In this document: positions 1 to 7,637 of the stretch, piece by piece
Layout of the letters: each line of letters begins with the position of its first letter
Position numbering within the stretch: position 1 is the first letter of the stretch
DNA from: Streptomyces hawaiiensis
Lineage (GTDB): Bacteria > Actinomycetota > Actinomycetes > Streptomycetales > Streptomycetaceae
Reading direction: 5' to 3'
Length of the DNA stretch: 64,000 bases
Assembly (NCBI RefSeq): GCF_004803895.1
Contig: NZ_CP021978.1
Span: 558,001 to 622,000 of the forward strand
Position numbers and translations under genes: made by a program
The notes under the pieces: model-generated
The model's input: only the letters and a program-made list of their open reading frames with translations
What the model was told of the DNA's origin: nothing
The model's database searches: none

Positions 1-773
1 CCGAGGACCATGGCGATGATGTCGGCCAGGAAGGACAGCAGCAGCACGGTGTGCCCGGAGATGTAGCGGAAACCGGCGGCGATCTCCTTCACGCCCGCGC
101 GCCGCACCGCCGTGCCCGCCAGGGGCGGCAGCGAAGGCAGGCGGTACACCGCCCACACCGTCACGCACAGGGCCAGCGCGTCGATGAGGTACAGCTCGGG
201 CAGCCCGATGACGGGGATGAGGGCACCGGCGAGCAGCGGGCCGGCCACCTGTCCGGTCTGCATCACGGTCGAGCCGAGGGCGTTTGCGGCGGGCAGTTCG
301 TCCTCGGGGACGAGCCGGGCGATGGAGGCGTTGCGGGCCGGCGCGTTCAGGCCCCAGAAGGCCTGCTGCACGGCGAGCAGCAGCATCAGCGCGGTCACCG
401 ACTCCAGACCGGCGAAGGCCTGCAGCCAGAAGAGCAGCGAGGTGACGGCGATGCCGCTGTTGGTGATCAGCAGCAGCTTGCGCCGGTCCATGGCGTCGGC
501 GATCGCCCCGCCCCACAGCGCGAACACGATCAGGGGCACGAGTCCGGCCAGGCCGGCGGCCCCCACCCACGCCGAGGAGCCGGTGATGTCGTAGATCTGC
601 TTGGGCACGGCGACGGCGGTGAGCTGGCTGCCGACGGCCGTGACGATGGTCGAGCTCCACAGGCGCCGGTAGGCGGGGCGGCGCAGGGGGCGGGTGTCCA
701 TGGCCCAGCGCCGCCGGCGGGGCGCCTCGGGCCCGGGCTCCCGCTCTTCGGCTGTGCTCTCGCTCGTGTCCAC
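1..773 (-). CDS. MFS transporter, partial (C-terminus beyond window)
   Basis: The minus strand encodes the first 257 residues or so of a major facilitator superfamily exporter, and the frame stays open past position 1. Start chosen: GTG at 773, with a GAGGAA ribosome site about 7 nt upstream. The N-terminal tail is cytoplasmic, acidic then Arg-rich (PRRRRW), and is followed by alternating hydrophobic segments. The signature loop after the second membrane segment reads GGAIADAMDRRKLLL, matching the MFS G-x-x-x-D-R-x-x-R motif. The ALPARNA-like motif (GLNAPARNASIARLVP) is typical of the EntS-like/MFS_3 branch of drug or siderophore exporters. The substrate cannot be read from the sequence. It is transcribed divergently from nothing obvious; the LysE gene follows on the same strand upstream. 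Confidence 0.85.
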   Translation of the reverse strand, partial: MDTSESTAEEREPGPEAPRRRRWAMDTRPLRRPAYRRLWSSTIVTAVGSQLTAVAVPKQIYDITGSSAWVGAAGLAGLVPLIVFALWGGAIADAMDRRKLLLITNSGIAVTSLLFWLQAFAGLESVTALMLLLAVQQAFWGLNAPARNASIARLVPEDELPAANALGSTVMQTGQVAGPLLAGALIPVIGLPELYLIDALALCVTVWAVYRLPSLPPLAGTAVRRAGVKEIAAGFRYISGHTVLLLSFLADIIAMVL

Positions 774-846
774 GCGCCGCTTCCTCGATGCTCCCTACAC
801 CTTTCGGGCGGGGATCACTATCGCACCAGCCGAAGAGCGTCCCGCG

Positions 847-909
847 GCCGAGGTGTCAGCTGCCGAGAATGAGTACAGCGCCGAGGTGTCAGCTGCCGAG
901 GATGAGTAC
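847..909. repeat. 33-bp tandem duplication at the 3' end of the lysE-type gene
   Basis: Two nearly identical 30-bp units (847-876 and 880-909, period 33 bp, one mismatch) lie in tandem. Each unit contains on the minus strand the last codons of the transporter (Val-Leu-Ile-Leu-Gly-Ser) plus the TGA stop. The gene therefore ends in the unit that is met first (stop at 889-891), and a second identical ending lies downstream as a non-coding copy. Confidence 0.85.
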
Positions 910-1506
910 CGCGCCGAGCACGATCATGGTGGCGGCGACCAGGCCGTCCAGAACGCGCCAGGCGGCGGGCTTGGCGAGAAAGCGCCCGAGCATCCGGGCG
1001 CCGAACCCGAGGGCGGTGAACCAGCACAGGCTGGCCAGCACCGCGCCGAGGCCGAAGGTCCAGCGCAGCGAACCGTGGTCGGCGGCGACGGAGCCCAGCA
1101 GGAACACGGTGTCGAGGTAGACGTGGGGGTTGAGCCAGGTCATCGCGAGGCAGGTGAGCACGGCCCGGCGCACCGATCCGGCCGCCTCCCCCTGAGTCCT
1201 CAGCGCCTCGCCGCCGGGCCGGAACACGCGGCGGGCGGCCAGGGCGCCGTAGCCCAGCAGGAACGCGCCGCCGATCCAGCCGACCGCCGTCAGCACGCCC
1301 GGCCACTTCACCACCACCGCGCCGACGCCGCCGACCCCGAGCGCGATGAGCGCCGCGTCCGACAGGGCGCAGATGGCGACCACGGCGAGGACGGCCTGGC
1401 GGCGGATCCCCTGGCGCAAAACGAAGGCGTTCTGGGCGCCGATGGCGACGATGAGGGACAGTCCGGTGCCGAAACCGGCGGCGCCCGCGGTGAAGGTGCT
1501 GGTCAT
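889..1506 (-). CDS. LysE/ArgO-family amino-acid exporter
   Basis: This 205-residue inner-membrane protein belongs to the LysE translocator family, which exports basic amino acids (lysine, arginine). The N-terminus carries the family hallmark GxGLSLIVAIGAQNAFVLRQG around residues 11-32, and the mid-region has the conserved TWLNPHVYLDTVFLLG. There are five to six hydrophobic segments and the length is typical. It is divergent from a LysR regulator of the ArgP/LysG type, 69 bp away, which is the classical arrangement for lysine- or arginine-induced export. The last codons and the stop are duplicated in tandem just downstream. Basic amino-acid specificity is inferred from the family and the neighbour. 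Confidence 0.9.
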   Translation of the reverse strand: MTSTFTAGAAGFGTGLSLIVAIGAQNAFVLRQGIRRQAVLAVVAICALSDAALIALGVGGVGAVVVKWPGVLTAVGWIGGAFLLGYGALAARRVFRPGGEALRTQGEAAGSVRRAVLTCLAMTWLNPHVYLDTVFLLGSVAADHGSLRWTFGLGAVLASLCWFTALGFGARMLGRFLAKPAAWRVLDGLVAATMIVLGAVLILGS

Positions 1507-1542
1507 GGCGTCGACGCTACGGATACGCCCGGCCCGGGTCCA

Positions 1543-1568
1543 GCTAAGGATTCTTACGTATCATTAGC
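1543..1568. promoter_or_regulatory. Candidate LysR operator in the lysE/lysR divergent promoter
   Basis: The short intergenic region (1507-1575) holds an A/T-rich island, unusual in this GC-rich DNA. It contains the inverted repeat GCTAA (1543-1547) / TTAGC (1564-1568) around a central TACGTA palindrome. Position and symmetry fit binding by the adjacent LysR protein and overlap with both promoters. Inference from layout only. Confidence 0.5.
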
Positions 1569-1575
1569 GCTCGTG

Positions 1576-2475
1576 ATGATGACGGATCTCCCGCTGGACC
1601 AGGTGCGGACCCTGCTGGCCGTCGTGGACGAGGGGACGTTCGACGCGGCGGCGGCCGCGCTGCACGTGACGCCGTCGGCGATCAGCCAGCGAGTGAAGGC
1701 GCTGGAGCAGCGCACGGGGCGGGTCCTGCTGCTGCGGACCAAGCCGGTGCGGCCGACCGAGTCGGGCGAGGTGCTGGTGCGGCTGGCCCGCCAGGTGGCG
1801 CGGCTGGAGCACGACGCCTATGCGGAACTCGGGCTGAGCGGCGCCGGGGAGCCGATCCGGGTGTCGGTCGCGGTGAACGCGGACTCGCTGGCCACCTGGT
1901 TCCTGCCCGTCCTCACGCGGGTACCGGAGGAACTGCGGCTCTGCTTCGAGCTGCGCCGCGAGGACGAGGACCACACGGCGGCACTGCTGCGGGAGGGCGT
2001 GGTGATGGCCGCGGTGACCTCGTCGCCGGACCCCGTGCCCGGCTGCTCCGTACGCTCGCTCGGACGGATGCGCTACCACCCCGTGGCCGCGCCGGAGTTC
2101 GCCGCGCGCCACCTCGGCGGGCCCTTGGCGCAGGCGCTCACGGAGGTACCCGTGGTGGTCTTCGACCGGCGTGACGACTTCCAGGACGGTTTCGTCCGCG
2201 GGCTCACCCGGGGGCGAAGCGGCGCGAGTGCGCTGCGGCACTACGTGCCGACCTCGGAGGGCTTCGTCCAGGCCGTCGCCGCCGGGCTGGGCTGGGGTCT
2301 GGTGCCGGAGCCCCAGGCGGATCCGCTGCTGGGCGACGGCCGGCTCGTCGGCATCGCCCCGGGCCGCGTGGTCGACGTGCCGCTGTACTGGCAGCAGTGG
2401 AAGCTCGACTCGCCGGCGCTGGCGCAGGTGGCAAAGACGGTGACGGCGACCGCGGCGGAAGCTTTGCGCGCCTGA
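1576..2475 (+). CDS. LysR-family regulator, ArgP/LysG type
   Basis: This 299-residue transcription factor has an N-terminal winged helix-turn-helix (about residues 5-65, containing DEGTFDAAAAALHVTPSAIS) and a C-terminal LysR substrate-binding domain. The VTPSAISQRVKALEQ recognition helix is close to the ArgP/IciA and LysG regulators that activate lysine/arginine exporters when the amino acid is abundant. Start could be GTG 1573, ATG 1576 or ATG 1579; 1576 is taken. It sits divergently beside the lysE-type gene, which it probably controls, with the operator between them. Effector identity is inferred from the family. Confidence 0.88.
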   Translation: MMTDLPLDQVRTLLAVVDEGTFDAAAAALHVTPSAISQRVKALEQRTGRVLLLRTKPVRPTESGEVLVRLARQVARLEHDAYAELGLSGAGEPIRVSVAVNADSLATWFLPVLTRVPEELRLCFELRREDEDHTAALLREGVVMAAVTSSPDPVPGCSVRSLGRMRYHPVAAPEFAARHLGGPLAQALTEVPVVVFDRRDDFQDGFVRGLTRGRSGASALRHYVPTSEGFVQAVAAGLGWGLVPEPQADPLLGDGRLVGIAPGRVVDVPLYWQQWKLDSPALAQVAKTVTATAAEALRA

Positions 2476-2488
2476 CGCTCAGGCCCGC

Positions 2489-3208
2489 TCAGGCCCGCTC
2501 GGTCCCTGATACGGCCTCCAGCCGGGCCGCCGCGCTGTCCAGCAGCATCTCCAGGGCCGTCGGATAGGCGCTGGTGAGCATGCGGGTGGCGAGCAGGGGC
2601 GCCGCCTCGGCGATGCGGGGATGGGTGGTGGCGGGCAGGCGGGCGTACGTCGAGCGCCACATGTCCTCGTCGGCGTGGAGCGAGTCGCTGGGCAGGGCCA
2701 GTGAGGCGGCGTCCAGCGCGGCGAAGGCCAGGGTCTGGTCGATGAAGGCGTGGTAGATGCGCACGGTGTCGTGCAGTGGGAAGCCGGCCGTGCGCAGGAC
2801 GTCCAGGACGGTCTCGTCGGCGGCCAGCTCATGGGCCCGGCCCGTGACGCGGTTCGTGGTCAGCAGGGCGGCCTGGGGATGGGCGAGATACGCGGCGTGG
2901 ATGCGCAGCCCGAAGGACCGCAGGTCCGCCCGCCACTCCCCCGTGGGCCGCCAGCCCGCCAGGGCCTGGCCGATGAGCGCGTCGCCGATGGCGAGGGTCA
3001 GGTCGTCCATGCCCCGGAAGTAGCGGTAGAGCGTGCTCGGGTCGGCGTCCAGGGCGAGGCCCAGCCGGCGGGCGGTCAGTCCCGCGCTGCCGTGTTCGCG
3101 CAGCATGCGCAGCGCGGTCTCGACGATCAGTTCCTCGGACAGCACGGTGCCGCTCCGGGTGGGCCTGCGCCGGCGGCGTTTCTCCTCGGGCACCACGGGC
3201 TTGGGCAC
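2489..3208 (-). CDS. TetR-family transcriptional regulator
   Basis: A 239-residue TetR regulator. A basic N-terminal tail (EEKRRRRRPTRSG) precedes the TetR helix-turn-helix (about residues 22-68; recognition region DADPSTLYRYFRGMDDL). The C-terminal ligand-binding domain is larger and Ala/Leu-rich, of the type often found on repressors with Gly-Ser-Ala-rich first helices. The GTG start at 3208 has a strong AGGGAGGGAGA ribosome site. It is divergent from the saccharopine-dehydrogenase-like gene and so likely controls it and/or itself. The ligand is unknown. Confidence 0.85.
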   Translation of the reverse strand: MPKPVVPEEKRRRRRPTRSGTVLSEELIVETALRMLREHGSAGLTARRLGLALDADPSTLYRYFRGMDDLTLAIGDALIGQALAGWRPTGEWRADLRSFGLRIHAAYLAHPQAALLTTNRVTGRAHELAADETVLDVLRTAGFPLHDTVRIYHAFIDQTLAFAALDAASLALPSDSLHADEDMWRSTYARLPATTHPRIAEAAPLLATRMLTSAYPTALEMLLDSAAARLEAVSGTERA

Positions 3209-3231
3209 GCGGTCTCCCTCCCTTCGTCTCT

Positions 3232-3258
3232 CCTTATGCCAACGCCATTGACCTTATG
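3232..3258. promoter_or_regulatory. Direct repeat CCTTATG x2 in a divergent promoter region
   Basis: The 7-bp sequence CCTTATG occurs at 3232-3238 and again at 3252-3258, exactly 20 bp apart, on the same face of the helix, in the 115-bp gap between the TetR gene and the saccharopine-dehydrogenase-like gene. On the minus strand it reads CATAAGG and could double as a -10-like element. Candidate regulator or promoter site; no inverted symmetry was found. Confidence 0.35.
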
Positions 3259-3323
3259 ACACAGGGCGGCGTTCTATCTCTCCAAGGACGCGTCACGTTC
3301 TTCGCGAATAGGGAGTTTCTGTC

Positions 3324-4541
3324 ATGCGTGTACTGCTCGTGGGTGCCGGTGGTGTGGGCGGGGCGATCACCCGGATCGCGGCCCGGCGGCCGTTCTTCGA
3401 GGCCATGGTGGTGGCCGACTACGCTCCCGACCGGGCCGAGGCGGCCGTCGCGGCGCTGGGCGGCGACGCGCGGTTCACCGCCGAGCAGGTGGACGCGGGT
3501 GACGAGGCGGCCGTGGCCCGCCTGCTCGCCTGGCACCGCTGCGACGTCCTCCTCAACGCCACCGACCCCCGCTTCGTGATGCCCCTGTTCCGCGCGGCCC
3601 GGGCCGCCGGCGCCACCTATCTCGACATGGCGATGTCGCTGTCCCGCCCGCACACCGAGCGGCCGTACGAGGAGTGCGGGGTCAAGCTCGGCGACGAGCA
3701 GTTCGCGCAGGCCGCCGACTGGGAGAAGGAAGGGCTGCTGGCCGTCGTCGGCATGGGCGTCGAGCCGGGCCTGTCGGACGTCTTCGCGCGGTACGCCGCC
3801 GACGAACTCTTCGACGAGATCGAGGAGATCGGCATCCGCGACGGCGCGAACCTGACCGTTGACGGCTACGACTTCGCCCCCTCCTTCAGCATCTGGACCA
3901 CCATCGAGGAGTGCCTCAACCCGCCGGTCGTCTACGAGTCGGGCAAGGGCTGGTTCACCACCGAGCCCTTCAGCGAGCCCGAGGCCTTCGACTTCCCCGA
4001 GGGCATCGGCCCGGTCGAGTGCGTGAACGTCGAGCACGAGGAGGTGCTGCTCGTCCCGCGCTGGGTCGACGCCCGCCGGGTGACCTTCAAGTACGGCCTG
4101 GGCCGGGAGTTCGTCGAGACGCTGAGGACACTGCATCTGCTGGGCCTGGACCGCACCACCCCGGTGACCGTGCCCGGGCCGGACGGTCCGGTGGCGGTAT
4201 CACCCCGGGACGTGGTCGCCGCATGCCTGCCCGACCCGGCGACGCTGGGCGAGCGGATGCACGGCAAGACGTGTGCGGGCACGTGGGTGCGGGGCGTGAA
4301 GGACGGCGAGTCGCGCGAGGTGTACCTGTACCACGTGGTCGACAACCAGTGGTCCATGGCGGAGTACGGCTCCCAGGCCGTGGTGTGGCAGACCGCGATC
4401 AACCCCGTGGTCGCGCTCGAACTCCTCGCCACGGGCGCCTGGTCGGGTGCGGGCGTGCTCGGCCCGGAGGCCTTCCCGGCCCGGCCCTTCCTGGACCTGC
4501 TGACGGACTACGGATCCCCCTGGGGCATGCGGGAGCAGTGA
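3324..4541 (+). CDS. Saccharopine dehydrogenase-like NAD(P)-dependent oxidoreductase
   Basis: A 405-residue cytosolic enzyme of the saccharopine dehydrogenase / homospermidine-synthase-like superfamily. The N-terminal Rossmann fold is clear: VLLVGAGGVGGAITRIAA at residues 3-20, then the acidic end of strand two (VVADYAPDRA). The sequence continues through NATDPRF and the VVGMGVEPGLSDVFARY segment typical of LYS9-like proteins. The C-terminal half carries the substrate domain. ATG 3324 has a GGGAG ribosome site 7-8 nt upstream. The substrate is not evident; family members act on lysine-pathway, polyamine or unrelated carboxylates. It is divergent from a TetR gene, its probable regulator. Confidence 0.85.
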   Translation: MRVLLVGAGGVGGAITRIAARRPFFEAMVVADYAPDRAEAAVAALGGDARFTAEQVDAGDEAAVARLLAWHRCDVLLNATDPRFVMPLFRAARAAGATYLDMAMSLSRPHTERPYEECGVKLGDEQFAQAADWEKEGLLAVVGMGVEPGLSDVFARYAADELFDEIEEIGIRDGANLTVDGYDFAPSFSIWTTIEECLNPPVVYESGKGWFTTEPFSEPEAFDFPEGIGPVECVNVEHEEVLLVPRWVDARRVTFKYGLGREFVETLRTLHLLGLDRTTPVTVPGPDGPVAVSPRDVVAACLPDPATLGERMHGKTCAGTWVRGVKDGESREVYLYHVVDNQWSMAEYGSQAVVWQTAINPVVALELLATGAWSGAGVLGPEAFPARPFLDLLTDYGSPWGMREQ

Positions 4542-4641
4542 ACGACTGTCCGGGAACGCCCTGTTTCACCACGCATCGACAGGTGACCCGCAGAGGAGCA
4601 AGTCCGAGAGAGCACGTTTCTATGCGATGCAGGTGACTTCG

Positions 4642-4896
4642 ATGGACAACTGGCGAGACCACGCTGCCTGTCGGCACGAGGACCCCGAGCTCTTCTTCCC
4701 GATCGGCACCTCCGGCCCGGCTCTGTTGCAGACGGAGCAGGCCAAGGCGGTGTGCCGACGGCGCTGCCCCGTGCAGGAGCAGTGTCTGCAATGGGCCCTG
4801 GACACGGGTCAGTCCATCGGCGTGTGGGGCGGGACGAGCGAGAACGAACGGCGTGCGCTGAAGCGCCGCACAGCGGCCCAGCGCCGCTCCGGCTGA
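4642..4896 (+). CDS. WhiB-like (Wbl) iron-sulfur transcription factor
   Basis: A small 84-residue Wbl protein. It has an N-terminal Cys (AACRHEDPELFF), a central cysteine cluster (VCRRRCPVQEQC), the GVWGG turn, and a basic tail (ERRALKRR) for DNA contact. Wbl proteins hold a [4Fe-4S] cluster and partner with region 4 of the primary sigma factor. The second and third cysteines are separated by three residues (C-x3-C), not the usual two; see findings. ATG 4642 is preferred because AGGTGA lies 5 nt upstream and the product then begins MDNWRDHAAC as in relatives; ATG 4627 is in frame but has no good ribosome site. Confidence 0.93.
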   Translation: MDNWRDHAACRHEDPELFFPIGTSGPALLQTEQAKAVCRRRCPVQEQCLQWALDTGQSIGVWGGTSENERRALKRRTAAQRRSG

Positions 4897-4934
4897 CACC
4901 GGCCGCCACCTCTGGGGACAGCCCCCGGGGACCC

Positions 4935-4988
4935 AGGGGGCTTTTGACGGATCTCGTGGACATCGAGGAGATCCGTCAGAAGCCCCCT
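4935..4988. terminator. Strong bidirectional hairpin terminator
   Basis: Arms 4935-4955 and 4968-4988 are near-perfect inverted repeats of about 20 bp (core CTTTTGACGGATCTC / GAGATCCGTCAGAAG) around a 12-nt loop, flanked by G5/C5 runs. It sits between the convergent wbl gene and the DUF6098 gene, and its right arm overlaps the latter's TAG stop. Likely ends both transcripts. Confidence 0.85.
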
Positions 4989-5430
4989 AGCCGCGCCGCA
5001 GCGGTCCCCAGGGGTTCTCCTGCCGGGCCACCTCCGCCTTCGCCTCGTCGATGACCCGCTGGTCGATCCAGCACATCGGGCGGACGTCGGTGACCAGCGG
5101 TTCGTTGTCGGGGCCGCGGGCGGCCTCCTGGCCGGCGAGCACCCAGGGGTGCACCCCCGGCCCCTTGTCGTGCGGCAGATGGGCGTAGTCGTGCAGGCGG
5201 CGGGCCACCCACACGCGGACCGGCCGGTCCTCCCACCACTCCTCGACGCCGAGCGGGTTGGCGGACAGGCCCGGCAGGGACACGCCGGTCAGGTCGTCGG
5301 TGCTGGACGCCTTGCGGAGATCGATCTCCGGGCCGCGCGACCAGCGGACGTACAGGCCCTGGTGCCGTTCCACGAGCTCGGCGAGTTCGTCGAGAGTGCG
5401 CACGACCGGCAGGCCGTCCGATGCACTCAT
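4987..5430 (-). CDS. DUF6098-like conserved hypothetical protein
   Basis: A 147-residue soluble protein resembling actinobacterial DUF6098 proteins, function unknown. Visible features are an N-terminal ADP-ribosyltransferase-reminiscent stretch (GLYVRWSRGPEIDL), the tryptophan-rich VEEWWEDRPVRVWVARRLHDY, and a C-terminal CWIDQRVIDEAKAEV. No signal peptide or membrane segment. ATG 5430; the TAG stop lies inside the terminator hairpin. It is divergent from the DUF488 gene across about 140 bp. I do not assign a function. Confidence 0.75.
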   Translation of the reverse strand: MSASDGLPVVRTLDELAELVERHQGLYVRWSRGPEIDLRKASSTDDLTGVSLPGLSANPLGVEEWWEDRPVRVWVARRLHDYAHLPHDKGPGVHPWVLAGQEAARGPDNEPLVTDVRPMCWIDQRVIDEAKAEVARQENPWGPLRRG

Positions 5431-5573
5431 GTCATGACCTCCTTCCTCGACGCCGCCAAGCGGACGGAGTACCCGCCCGGCACGAGCGGAATCGGCCGTT
5501 CGCCGACGGTGCCGGGCCTCGGCCGGGGTTAGGCTCGCGGCACACCCGTACCACCCGCGGAAAGGAGCCGAAC

Positions 5574-5924
5574 ATGAGCGTGCGCGTGCGCCGTGTCTAC
5601 GACCCTGCCCAGCCGGAGGACGGAGTGCGAGTCCTGGTCGACCGGCTGTGGCCGCGCGGACTGGCCAAGGACGCGGCTCGGGTGGACGAGTGGCCCAAGG
5701 CCGTCACCCCGTCGACGGAGCTGCGCCGCTGGTACCACGCGGGCGAAGGCTCGTACGAGGAGTTCGCCGAGCGGTACGAGGCGGAGCTCGCCGCCGACGA
5801 GGCTTCCGAGGCGCTTGACGGTGTGCGTGAGCTGGCCGGCAAGGGCGACGTGACCCTGCTGACGGCGTCGAAGACGCCTGAGCGGAGTCACGCCACCGTG
5901 CTGGCCCGCCTCCTCGAATCCTGA
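5574..5924 (+). CDS. DUF488 family protein (YeaO-like)
   Basis: A 116-residue protein with the full DUF488/YeaO signature: VRRVYDPAQPEDGVRVLVDRLWPRG at the start, STELRRWYHAG in the middle and VTLLTASKTPERSHA near the end. The family is small, soluble and uncharacterised, sometimes near heme, nitrate or metal genes; none is adjacent here. ATG 5574 has AAAGGAG 6-7 nt upstream. The downstream gene is convergent after 22 bp. Confidence 0.88.
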   Translation: MSVRVRRVYDPAQPEDGVRVLVDRLWPRGLAKDAARVDEWPKAVTPSTELRRWYHAGEGSYEEFAERYEAELAADEASEALDGVRELAGKGDVTLLTASKTPERSHATVLARLLES

Positions 5925-5946
5925 CGGAGCGGGCCGTCCGACGGGG

Positions 5947-7620
5947 TCAGGCGCTCTGCTTGGCCGCCGCCCGGCCCGCCGCCCGGCCCGAGAAGAGGCA
6001 GCCGCCGAGGAAGGTGCCCTCCAGGGCGTTGTAGCCGTGCACGCCGCCACCGCCGAATCCGGCGACCTCGCCGGCCGCGTACAGCCCCTCGACCGGCTTG
6101 CCGTCGGTCCCCAGGGCGCGGGAGTCGAGGTCGGTCTGGATTCCGCCGAGGGTCTTGCGGGTGAGGATGTGCAGCTTGACGCCGATCAGCGGCCCGGCCG
6201 CCGGGTCGAGGATGCGGTGCGGGGTGGCGACCCGGCCCAGGCGGTCGCCGATGTAGCGGCGGGCGTTGCGGATGCCCTGCACCTGGGCGTCCTTGGCGTA
6301 GGGGTTGGCGATCTGCAGGTCGCGGGCCTCGATCTGGCGCTTGATCCCGGCCGCGTCGAGGAGCGGCTCGTCGGTGAGGTCGTTCATCTTCGCGACGAGC
6401 TGTTCGACGCCGGACGCGGTCACGAAGTCGGCGCCCTTGCGCAGGAACGCGTCGACCGGTCCGGGCGCGCCCTTGCCGAGGATGCGTTCCTTGAGGAATC
6501 CGGCGCGGTCCTTGGCGGTGATGTCGGGGTTCTGCTCCGAGCCCGACAGGGCGAACTCCTTCTCGATCATCTTCTGCGTGAGGATGAACCAGGAGTGGTC
6601 GTACCCGGCGATGTCCTCGGTGGTGCGCAAGTGCTTCAGGGTGCCGAGGGTGTCGTAGCCGGGCAGGCAGGGCCCGGGCAGGCGGCGGCCGAGGGCGTCG
6701 AACCACATCGAGGACGGTCCGGGCAGGATGCGGATACCGTGGCCGGGCCAGATCGGGTCCCAGTTCTGCAGGCCCTCGGTGTAGTGCCACATGCGGTCGC
6801 GGTTGACCAGCCGGACGCCCGCCTCGGCGCTGATGTCGAGCATCCGCCCGTCGACGTAGGCCGGGACGCCGGTGACCATCTCGCGGGGCGGGGTGCCGAG
6901 GCGTTCGGGCCAGTAGCGGCGGACGATGTCGTGGTTCGCGCCGATGCCGCCGCTGGTGACGATGACGGCCTGGGCGGTGAGTTCGAACTCGCCGATCGCC
7001 TCGCGGCTGGAGGCGACGCCGCGGGGGGCGGAGTCCTCGGCGAGGACCGTGCCGCGCACGCCCCTGGCGGTGCCGTTCTCGACGACGAGGGCGTCGACGC
7101 GGTGGCGGTGGTGGAAGGTGAGCAGGCCGTCGCGGGCGGCCTGCTCGGCGTACCGCACGAACGGTTCGACGACGCCGGTGCCGGTGCCCCAGGCGACGTG
7201 GAAGCGGGGCACGCTGTTGCCGTGCCCGTGCGCCGTGAGGTCGCCGCGCTCGGCCCAGCCGACGGTGGGCAGGAACGTGATGCCGTGCCCGTCGAGCCAG
7301 GACCGCTTCTCCCCCGCGGCGAACTCGACGTAGGCGCGGGCCCAGCGCACGGCCCAGGAGTCCTCGTCCTCCAGCCGGTCGAAGCCCGCGCTGCCCCGCC
7401 AGTCGCTCCAGGCGAGGTCGAAGGAGTCCTTGATGCCCAGGCGCCGCTGCTCGGGCGAGCCGACGATGAACAGTCCGCCGAAGGACCAGAAGGCCTGGCC
7501 ACCGAGGTTGCCCGCGTTCTCCTGGTCGACGAGGGCGACCCTGCGGCCCCTGCTGGTCAGTTCGTGCGCCGCGACCAGCCCGGCGAGGCCCGCTCCGACG
7601 ACGATGACATCGGCATCCAT
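5947..7620 (-). CDS. FAD-binding dehydrogenase, 3-ketosteroid dehydrogenase-like
   Basis: A 557-residue flavoprotein of the KstD / fumarate-reductase-flavoprotein family. The N-terminal dinucleotide fold is intact (VIVVGAGLAGLVAAHEL, residues 5-21). The FAD loop NLGGQAFWSFGGLFIV follows, and the C-terminus has the second FAD segment GLYAAGEVAGFGGGGVHGYNALEGTFLGGC. Relatives are usually annotated as putative FAD-binding dehydrogenase; Delta-1 steroid dehydrogenation is only one possibility. ATG 7620 has an AAGGGA site overlapping the stop of the upstream TetR gene 17 bp away, so the two are co-transcribed and probably translationally coupled. It is therefore likely controlled by that TetR. Confidence 0.88.
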   Translation of the reverse strand: MDADVIVVGAGLAGLVAAHELTSRGRRVALVDQENAGNLGGQAFWSFGGLFIVGSPEQRRLGIKDSFDLAWSDWRGSAGFDRLEDEDSWAVRWARAYVEFAAGEKRSWLDGHGITFLPTVGWAERGDLTAHGHGNSVPRFHVAWGTGTGVVEPFVRYAEQAARDGLLTFHHRHRVDALVVENGTARGVRGTVLAEDSAPRGVASSREAIGEFELTAQAVIVTSGGIGANHDIVRRYWPERLGTPPREMVTGVPAYVDGRMLDISAEAGVRLVNRDRMWHYTEGLQNWDPIWPGHGIRILPGPSSMWFDALGRRLPGPCLPGYDTLGTLKHLRTTEDIAGYDHSWFILTQKMIEKEFALSGSEQNPDITAKDRAGFLKERILGKGAPGPVDAFLRKGADFVTASGVEQLVAKMNDLTDEPLLDAAGIKRQIEARDLQIANPYAKDAQVQGIRNARRYIGDRLGRVATPHRILDPAAGPLIGVKLHILTRKTLGGIQTDLDSRALGTDGKPVEGLYAAGEVAGFGGGGVHGYNALEGTFLGGCLFSGRAAGRAAAKQSA

Positions 7621-7637
7621 GGCGACCGTTCCCTTCT

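Noticed and set aside
51..872. Long plus-strand open frame opposite the MFS exporter
   Set aside because: High GC removes stops in shadow frames; the minus strand has intact MFS motifs and the right start site.
694..1575. Extended N-terminus of the LysR regulator from 694
   Set aside because: The LysR DNA-binding helix starts right after 1576; the earlier part is antisense to the MFS and LysE genes.
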